Positions 18,001 through 23,274 of a DNA stretch of 23,274 nt are shown piece by piece; positions within the stretch are counted from its first letter, which is position 1; every line of letters starts with the position of its first letter. The translations under genes and the position numbers were made by a program. Source of the stretch: Gracilaria domingensis (lineage: Eukaryota; Rhodophyta; Florideophyceae; Gracilariales; Gracilariaceae); the NCBI GenBank assembly GCA_022539475.1, contig VCMS01000495.1:1-23274 (forward strand), read 5' to 3'. The notes under the pieces were generated by a model. The model was not told the origin of the DNA and searched no databases. It saw only the letters and a program-made list of their open reading frames with translations.

Positions 18001-18240
18001 GCCAAAAGGACAAAAGTTCCTAGAACGATTGCACAACTCTGAAAATATTCAAACTTGAGAAGTTTGGCTCAACACTGAAAAAGATAATCTTGAGACAATT
18101 AGTACAAAGTGACTAACAAACCGAGAGGTATATCAGCATTGCAACCCGTTTGTCAAACTCCAGCCAACTGTCTCGCGCTTTCAATTTGGGTCCTGCCGCG
18201 CTGCGCGGCAGGACCCAAATACCGACTCACGCCTTTGAAA
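18001..18240. other. Gene-free stretch before the palindrome region
   Basis: A moderately A/T-rich stretch with no supported gene. Its only clear structure is the palindrome at 18184-18220. Confidence 0.4.
18184..18220. repeat. Perfect palindrome, 17-bp arms and 3-nt loop
   Basis: ATTTGGGTCCTGCCGCG, CTG, then its exact reverse complement. It would form a very stable hairpin or cruciform. Confidence 0.85.
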
Positions 18241-18877
18241 TCAAAGATTATCACGCCCCAGTGACCTCAAGCTTGTTTCACCACAAAAAAAGAAGCTCAC
18301 TGCAGCAAGTGAGCTGCGCCCCACGATCGCGATAGGCAAGCGCGACGCAGCGCTTACCTTCACGCAGTTAGATCTGCTGGTCGATTTGCGGCTGCTACGC
18401 CACGGGGAGACGGCGTCGCAGTACCCGCCTTGCGGCGCCGCGCAGTCGCTGCACGTCAAGATTTCGCGGTTTGCGCACTGTTTGTTGCACCTGTCGCTGC
18501 GCCTTCCTTCCGAAAACGCCTTCGTTGTCGAGCTGCACGTGCGCCCGAGCGATGATGAGGCGCACCCCGCTCCACACGGCGCGGAGCAACAGTCTGATAC
18601 CCCGCCGGAGCACGCTGGGGTTAAGCCGTCGCCGCCGCCGCCGCCGTCTACGGTGCTGTTGCTCATCGTAGAGGCGGCGCCCTTGAAGCTGATTACGCAC
18701 TCGGGGCTGGTCATGCACCACGAATCAAACCAGCTCTTGGTATGCACTCTGACAACGTTGTTCAGGGGCGTTTTCTTCACTAAGCAGGGAAAGAAGAACT
18801 TTCACGCCGCGATTGAGCTCAAAAGGCGCAGTTTTATGACGTCAATGCGCAAGCAGATGGTCTGTGACGCTTGTTGA
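18241..18877. other. Segment open on both strands; coding strand undecided
   Basis: The plus strand is open from upstream of 18386 to TGA at 18875-18877 (163 residues from a TTG at 18386), with hydrophobic segments such as STVLLLIVEAAPLKLITHSGL. The minus strand is open over 18241-18780 (179 residues). It is Cys-rich (DRCNKQCANREILTCSDC) and has a good splice-donor match, AAG|GTAAGC, at 18357. Both frames have GC-rich third positions, so codon bias does not decide. Neither starts with ATG. A (GCC)n run at 18631-18646 gives poly-Pro or poly-Gly. It is probably an exon or remnant; no function is assigned. Confidence 0.35.
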
Positions 18878-19027
18878 ATGAAAGGAAGGAACGCATGCGC
18901 GTCGGATACCGGGATGTGCAACGCTGTCAACCACTGCGCTGCCCCTGCTGCTCTTTTTCACCACGAGGAGTTTCCGACAATTCTTGCCAATGCTAGTGAC
19001 GATCTTTCCTCCTTCTGCAGATTGTTC

Positions 19028-19672
19028 TCAACAAAAACTCTCCGCAAACGTTGTGTAACAGAATCCGACATTCTCAAAGAAGCAGATGTTTCGCCGCATG
19101 GCAACATCGTCTGGAATAGCGTTCAATCTCAATTTCACTCCAAGCGTCTTCGATGCCCACCACGGGTCAGGTATAATCATAATTAGACGAAGTATGTCTG
19201 TTGATGAGATGACGTCGAGTTGAATATCAGCAGCTTTAGCTACATAGCAGTAACGATGATGACCGAAGTCTCTGACAATCTTTTCGTTTCCTGGCTCGGG
19301 TTCTGTTCTGGAAAGTCTTCGAATGATGCAAACGGGACTCTCTGTCATGTCAACAGCCACGAAAATGGACTGAACGATACCTCTATGAGTTTCGTTTTCA
19401 ATTCTGTACATTACAGCATCTCGTCGCTTTCCAGCCCGTGAACCGTCCCCAGCATGAATTTCATCAAAACAAGAAAACCCTTCCCGTCCATGCATCCATT
19501 CGTAGCGCACTTCTACTCTTACTTTTGATCTTTGCTTGTACAACGTATGAAAGGTCACTTTGTGAGTTTTGGATTTAACTGCGGCATCCGCAGCTTCGCA
19601 TGTTTTTGCGGACTGTATCGTCTGTCTCTTGCAGATGCTAGTTTTTGGCGAGGGTCGTCCAGAAATTGGCAA
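19028..19672 (-). pseudogene. Possible transposon-derived coding fragment
   Basis: The frame has 214 codons but no ATG until the middle (EWMHGREG), so it is an exon or a remnant. It reads like a folded protein, with GIVQSIFVAVDMTESPVCIIRRLS, HHRYCYVAKAADIQLDVISSTDILRLIMIIPDP. This pattern of a strand-rich segment ending in an I-x-S-x-x-I-x-x-x-x-P stretch resembles a C-terminal domain seen in KDZ/Plavaka-type transposon proteins. I rely on memory of that pattern, so the call is weak. It lies opposite in direction to the Plavaka-type gene at 21814 and is unlikely to be part of the same copy. Confidence 0.35.
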
Positions 19673-19751
19673 GGGTCGTCCAGTAAATTTTTTGAAAAAA
19701 TATCGAGATCAATTATTTCAAAATTTGCAGATAATTGCTTGGGTCGTCCAG
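19652..19751 (+). repeat. Three copies of GGGTCGTCCAG
   Basis: Exact 11-mers at 19652-19662, 19673-19683 and 19741-19751. The first two are preceded by TTGGC(G/A)A and are 21 bp apart. Clustered short repeats near element ends are typical of CACTA-type subterminal transposase sites. Confidence 0.6.
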
Positions 19752-20045
19752 AATCTCTGTGGAGTAAATACTGGGGGGTTTTCCACTCGTGCTAGTTCTT
19801 TAGTCGAGGGCTACCTGAACCGTATTTCGCGAAGTCTAGGTTCAGTTTCCATTGAGGTGCACATTACACGATACCTTCTGCGGAATGATACCCTGCAACG
19901 CATGGAATACTAGTGCTAGTACAGATGATCCCCATTATGAAATCATACCGTTTTATTCGTATCTATTCTTCTATCGACCGCTTTTGCTAACCACTACTTC
20001 GCTATATTACAGGTACCATTTCCCCATAATGGAGCGGGTGTAGGC

Positions 20046-20073
20046 GCAATCTGCGGCAGATGCCGCAGACTGC
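20046..20073. repeat. Palindrome, 13-bp arms and 2-nt loop
   Basis: GCAATCTGCGGCA and TGCCGCAGACTGC pair with one mismatch. Confidence 0.7.
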
Positions 20074-20116
20074 ACCTTCACCATAGTGCTGGATCGGTAG
20101 AACACATACGCACTCC

Positions 20117-20149
20117 GAGAGGATGAGGCGCGAAGCGCCTCATCCTCTC
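20117..20149. repeat. Perfect palindrome, 15-bp arms and 3-nt loop
   Basis: GAGAGGATGAGGCGC, GAA, then the exact reverse complement. It ends one base before the next palindrome begins. Confidence 0.85.
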
Positions 20150-20150
20150 C

Positions 20151-20202
20151 GTTCCTCATGTAGGGAACCATGCCCAGATGCATGGTTCCCTACTTGAGGA
20201 AC
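20151..20202. repeat. Palindrome, 23-bp arms and 6-nt loop
   Basis: The arms starting GTTCCTCATGTAGGG pair along 23 positions with a single mismatch around CCAGAT. Confidence 0.85.
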
Positions 20203-20243
20203 CTGCACCTGCAACTCGTGAGCTACGTCCGCATCAAAAGTCA

Positions 20244-20584
20244 TTTACCTGTATACGCAAGCAGAAAGTATCCATAAGTTAGTCAATGATCCGTTAGATA
20301 CATTTGAAATGCGATGGAACGTACCATTGATAAAACGAAACAGAAACGTTGCGCTAGAAAAGTCGAGGGACCTGGTAACTCGCATACGGAAGAAGAAGCA
20401 GGAAAGGGATCGGTTAGATTACCAGCCGACCATATCATCGTAAACCGCGAAAGGTGTCGAAGCGAGAACTCACAACCAAGGACACCGAGAATGCCCATGC
20501 AGCAAACATACCGCAAGACGCGATAAACGAGAATCTAGCCTATATCCCAAACAAGTACCAGAATCGCCTATCCCGAACAGTCAG
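20244..20584 (+). pseudogene. Duplicated coding fragment, copy 1 (frame broken)
   Basis: The copy aligns with copy 2 over its whole length, roughly nine bases in ten identical by eye. In the shared frame it reads YTQAESIHKLVNDPLDTFEM, then a basic segment ALEKSRDLVTRIRKKK, and stops at a TAA near 20438. One extra A (ATATCATCG against ATTCATCG) shifts the frame around 20425-20435. The peptide looks like an exon with a basic, helix-forming patch. No family is recognised. Confidence 0.55.
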
Positions 20585-20590
20585 ACAGTA

Positions 20591-20661
20591 AAACGACCAA
20601 TTTCATTTTGTCTCTCAAGATCGATGATGGATCTGGAGAGATGAAATAAAATTGGTCGTTT
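20591..20661. repeat. Foldback between the two duplicated fragments, 26-bp arms
   Basis: The arms at 20591-20616 and 20636-20661 pair at 23 of 26 positions (AAACGACCAATTT at the tip). An inner AGATC/GATCT stem lies in the loop. The right arm ends flush with the start of copy 2. Confidence 0.8.
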
Positions 20662-21050
20662 ACCTGTATACGCAAGCAGAAAGTATCCATAGGTTAGTCA
20701 ATGCTCCGTTGGAAACATTTGAATTGCGATGGAACGTACCATTGATAAAGCAAAACAGAAACGTTGCGCTAGAAAAGTCGAGGGACCTAGTAACTCGCAA
20801 AAGGAAGAAGAAGAAGGAAAGTGATCGGTTAGATTACCAGCCCACCATTCATCGTAAAACGCGAAAGGTCTCGAAGCAAGAACTCACAAGCAACGACACC
20901 GAGAATGCCCATGCAGCAAACATACCGCAAGATGCGATAAACGAGACAGAAACCTATGTCTCAACCAAGTACCAGAATCGCCTATCCCGAACAGGCAGAG
21001 ATCCAAGATCGCCGAGAAACCAACTTGGTTTGTTGCGCCATAGGCTTTAG
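20659..21050 (+). CDS. Duplicated coding fragment, copy 2 (open frame)
   Basis: The repeat proper spans 20659 to about 21000. The frame is open from about 20652 to a TAG at 21048-21050 (about 132 residues, no ATG at its start). It encodes VYLYTQAESIHRLVN, ETFELRWNVPLIKQNRNVALEKSR, a Lys/Arg run (TRKRKKKKE) and a polar tail. Many differences from copy 1 are at third codon positions (TTA/TTG, CTG/CTA, CCG/CCC), which suggests the sequence was under protein-level selection. The last residues run into the next palindrome and are probably not native. No homologue is recognised; the basic stretch could bind nucleic acid. Confidence 0.45.
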
Positions 21051-21116
21051 CTTCTCGAGTCTTGCGCTACTTTTGAAAAGCAGCGCAAGACGCGAAGCTA
21101 GAGCCTATGGCGCAAC
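21032..21116. repeat. Imperfect palindrome, arms about 35 bp
   Basis: GTTGCGCCATAGGCT pairs with AGCCTATGGCGCAAC, continuing inward through TAGCTTC/GAAGCTA and GTCTTGCGCT/AGCGCAAGAC with a 2-base bulge. The loop is 13 nt. Confidence 0.8.
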
Positions 21117-21678
21117 GAAATGAACTATTGGTCGCGTACTTACAGTCGTCGGTTTGGGTTACCGGGTTCCCGTTTTCACCCTTCAACTCGTTCTATATCT
21201 TGAACAAATAGAAGAAGTTGAGGGTGATTAGCTCATTTCCTGCCGTTTCCATGTCGCAGAGCGCGAAGAAACGCGGTGAGGATTGGTTAGTTTAGAGCAA
21301 AGATACGTGGAAGGATATGGGAGAACGTACGAAAAGACTGCACGGAATACATCCCTGAGATACGGATGACTCCGTCCTACTTTCTTCCGCCCTCTACTTT
21401 ATGGAGCCTCCATAAAGTGGAGGGCGGGAAAAAGTACGACGGAGCGGAGTATAACGCGATGATATCGATGGCATGGCTCACGACGGTAACGGAAGTTCGG
21501 ACGTCGGAGGCGCGGCGGCGGCGGCGAAGGGAAGAGATTTATTTTTCTGTGCGAGATTGGACAAGTGTACAGCGTACAACGTTGGGAAACCACAGGTTTA
21601 TAACTAGTGGTAGATAATACGAGAAGTACACCCTTGTGTTGAGGTCGACGTGTACCTACGTTCCTTTTTGAACGAAAG
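21117..21678. other. Gene-free stretch upstream of the Plavaka-type gene
   Basis: No supported gene. Apart from the palindrome at 21370-21444 it holds a GGCGGCGGCGGCG-type run near 21510-21523. A terminal inverted repeat of the downstream transposon could lie here but was not identified. Confidence 0.45.
21370..21444. repeat. Palindrome, 37-bp arms and 1-nt centre
   Basis: The arms beginning CTCCGTC and ending GACGGAG pair along 37 positions with about four mismatches. It is the longest hairpin in the window. Confidence 0.88.
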
Positions 21679-21704
21679 CACGTGATTTAAACTCAAAATA
21701 TATT
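21679..21704 (+). promoter_or_regulatory. Candidate promoter of the Plavaka-type gene
   Basis: CACGTG at 21679-21684 and AAAATATATT at 21695-21704 lie 110-135 bp upstream of the ATG at 21814. The call rests on position and sequence only. Confidence 0.3.
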
Positions 21705-21813
21705 CTCCGTTCTGAGCAACACGTCGATATTGACTGTCGCTCGACCTCCTTCTCCCTTCGGACGCCCTTCCCTTGCAGTCTTTGTCGTCGTTTCTCGTTC
21801 AGTTCTTCTTCCC

Positions 21814-23274
21814 ATGGTCTACTACTGTACACATAAGAAGCGTGGGTGCCCCTTCGTTACTCGCCGAGGAGTCTTATCCCTTCAACAGCATGTCAACCAT
21901 TGCCCGTTTCGTCTGAAAGCAGCGCTGGAAGACGACAATAGCCGGCCCATTCGGAGAAGCAAGCGTCTCAAGCTTTCCGCACCCGCGCCCGCATCTTCCG
22001 AAACGGTCACTGCCCCTTGTCGCCTTCCCGAGCCTCCAGTGTCCGAGGACATCGTCGACCCCACTCCGTGCGCCCCTCCCATTCCGGACACTTTGCATTG
22101 TGTTTCTCCTTCCCCGGCTCCCGCGTCATTAGAGCGAGAACACGGAAGCAGTTCCCGCCCAGTGCCTTCTGAGGAGGCCCTCGGTGATTTGCATATGGAT
22201 TATCTCACGGTTTGTCTGGCTTCAGTAGCTTCCAACCTTGGTCATCGTGAGGCGGACGAGCTAATTGGGCTACTTCGGGACCCGCGATTCTCGCAAAAGC
22301 GATTCAACGAGACCATAACAAGTTCCAAGCGCTGTACAGAACTGAAGAAGGCCATTTTCGAACGATACGCCTCAAAGGACGGTTTCAATCGCAGAACTGT
22401 CTCGCCAGAAGGATGTAAGTTCAGCGCCACCCTCTACACGAGAGACCCCGTTCAGACACTTGTGAAACAGCTCCAGTTGGCTAACAACGAAAACACATTC
22501 TTCCACCCTATACCTCAGACCCACTCCACGAAAATATCTCACCCCATGTCCGGCTCTCTCGCAAGAGACGCCACCTCAAAACTTAAGGAAATGGTCATGG
22601 GCTCTTTGGATAGTAGAATAGTGTGGTACTCCCAAGAAATAAGTTACAGTGAATCTTTCGTAGGTCTTCTGCAGGTATACACCGATAAGTCTTCAACAAC
22701 TCTAAAGCAAACATCGGTTACCGCCTATCCTCTTCACCTCATATTTCTCAACTTCTCCGACCAGCTTCGCCGTAAGTGTATCCGTGATGACCTCACAGTA
22801 GTGGCATACTTCCCTACCACACTGATCGAGGTTTCCGCATCTGAAGCAGACGCAATGCCATTTGTTTCTAGCAAGTCTCTACGCGAGTCCAGGATGCAAA
22901 TCCTTCAAGAATCTCTTCGTCAAGTCCTGGAGCCCATTCTAAATCTCACGCAGAAAGGTTTTCAGTTCATCGGCGAAGACAAACTAAGTCGAGTGTGCCA
23001 TCCTCTGCTTGCAAGTTATTGTGCGGATATTCCTGAGGCTAAGGACATTCTGTCTATTCTTCATGGCACCAAAACGGAAAGCCCGTGTCATAGATGCAAA
23101 GCCCCTCGCTCATCTTTATGCAGTCCTATTCCCACCTCATTCAACGGACGTTCTCAAAAGCACACGAAAAGCATCCGAAAGACATACACAGCTATCTTGC
23201 AACATGCACAAAAAGACGAGGCGGAAAGACGTCCACGTCGTGCGAGGGAGAGGAGATCTCAAGGGATACTCTGA
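21814..23274 (+). CDS. Plavaka/CACTA-type transposase, N-terminal part
   Basis: The start is ATG 21814 (context CCCATGGTC); the frame is open 28 codons further upstream without another ATG. It gives 486 residues ending at TGA 23272-23274. An N-terminal zinc-finger-like module has C6 and C13, then QQHVNHC. A Pro/Ser-rich linker with the basic patch RRSKRLK follows. The transposase core shows RDPVQTLVKQL, a hydrophobic stretch leading to VYTDKSSTTLKQTSVTAYPLHLIFLN (the SDKT-type first catalytic Asp and the AYP motif of Plavaka proteins), VVAYFPT, then YCADIPEAKDI and a CHRC pair. Full-length relatives are much longer and carry the remaining catalytic residues beyond this point. The last 20 residues are Arg-rich and unlike the family, so a frameshift or a 5' splice site near 23200-23270 is likely. 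Confidence 0.7.
   Translation: MVYYCTHKKRGCPFVTRRGVLSLQQHVNHCPFRLKAALEDDNSRPIRRSKRLKLSAPAPASSETVTAPCRLPEPPVSEDIVDPTPCAPPIPDTLHCVSPSPAPASLEREHGSSSRPVPSEEALGDLHMDYLTVCLASVASNLGHREADELIGLLRDPRFSQKRFNETITSSKRCTELKKAIFERYASKDGFNRRTVSPEGCKFSATLYTRDPVQTLVKQLQLANNENTFFHPIPQTHSTKISHPMSGSLARDATSKLKEMVMGSLDSRIVWYSQEISYSESFVGLLQVYTDKSSTTLKQTSVTAYPLHLIFLNFSDQLRRKCIRDDLTVVAYFPTTLIEVSASEADAMPFVSSKSLRESRMQILQESLRQVLEPILNLTQKGFQFIGEDKLSRVCHPLLASYCADIPEAKDILSILHGTKTESPCHRCKAPRSSLCSPIPTSFNGRSQKHTKSIRKTYTAILQHAQKDEAERRPRRARERRSQGIL

Larger units (their letters stand above)
19752..20243. other. Gene-free stretch holding three palindromes
   Basis: No supported gene. It contains a weak CTGAACC/GGTTCAG pair near 19816-19846 and the three strong palindromes listed separately at 20046-20202. 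Confidence 0.45.

Noticed and set aside
18631..18646. (GCC)n microsatellite
   Set aside because: It is real but short and common in GC-rich coding DNA, so it is not reported as a finding.
1..23274. Bacterial features: operons, CRISPR arrays, Shine-Dalgarno sites, rho-independent terminators
   Set aside because: Gene content is eukaryotic transposable elements. The hairpins are not followed by T-runs, and the repeats lack regular spacers.

Overview
The window is eukaryotic repeat-rich DNA. It holds long-terminal-repeat (LTR) retrotransposons of the Ty3/gypsy type, two different cut-and-paste transposase genes and a cluster of perfect or near-perfect palindromes. I see no rRNA, tRNA, operon or CRISPR. 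The host cannot be named from sequence alone. Chromodomain-bearing gypsy elements, a piggyBac-like transposase with a SAP motif and a Plavaka/CACTA-type transposase together suggest an alga (perhaps a red alga), an oomycete or a fungus. Intron-poor open frames and roughly balanced GC are compatible with a red alga, but this is a guess.

Bases 1-15003, all on the minus strand, are two related Ty3/gypsy elements head to tail. Element A (1-4574, cut by the window edge) has an intact gag and a pol start broken by several frameshifts. Element B (about 3661-15003) has gag, protease, reverse transcriptase, RNase H, integrase with a GPY/F module, a degenerate linker and a chromodomain. Its pol is interrupted by an in-frame TGA at 10364-10366 and a TAA at 7748-7750. 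From comparing the two copies I place the LTRs at 3661-4574 (914 bp) and 14073-15003 (931 bp). Each is followed by the same 18-nt primer-binding site, which looks like the 3' end of tRNA-Tyr. The LTR at 3661-4574 has a primer-binding site on one side and a short polypurine tract on the other, so it may serve as both the 5' LTR of A and the 3' LTR of B.

Both elements move from gag to pol by the same apparent -1 frameshift. The heptamer GAAAAAC abuts the gag stop, and a hairpin follows exactly 27 nt later. One hairpin base pair differs between the copies by a compensatory double change that also alters two amino acids, which argues for selection on the RNA fold.

Between the chromodomain and the LTR at 3661-4574 lies a long open frame on the opposite strand (4610-5869, 414 codons from 4625). 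It is rich in Trp and Tyr, unrecognised, and has no ATG near its start.

Bases 15001-17634 (minus) encode a piggyBac-like DDE transposase with a SAP motif and what looks like the first motif of a YqaJ-type nuclease. Element B has inserted into this frame, and the stop codon is the first three bases of the LTR. Upstream of this gene, seven copies of TCACGC/GCGTGA sit within 235 bp.

Bases 18000-21800 hold short or broken coding fragments, a tandemly duplicated 340-bp coding fragment and at least seven palindromes with short loops that alternate with the fragments. Bases 21814-23274 (plus) are the 5' part of a Plavaka/CACTA-type transposase gene whose frame closes exactly at the window end.
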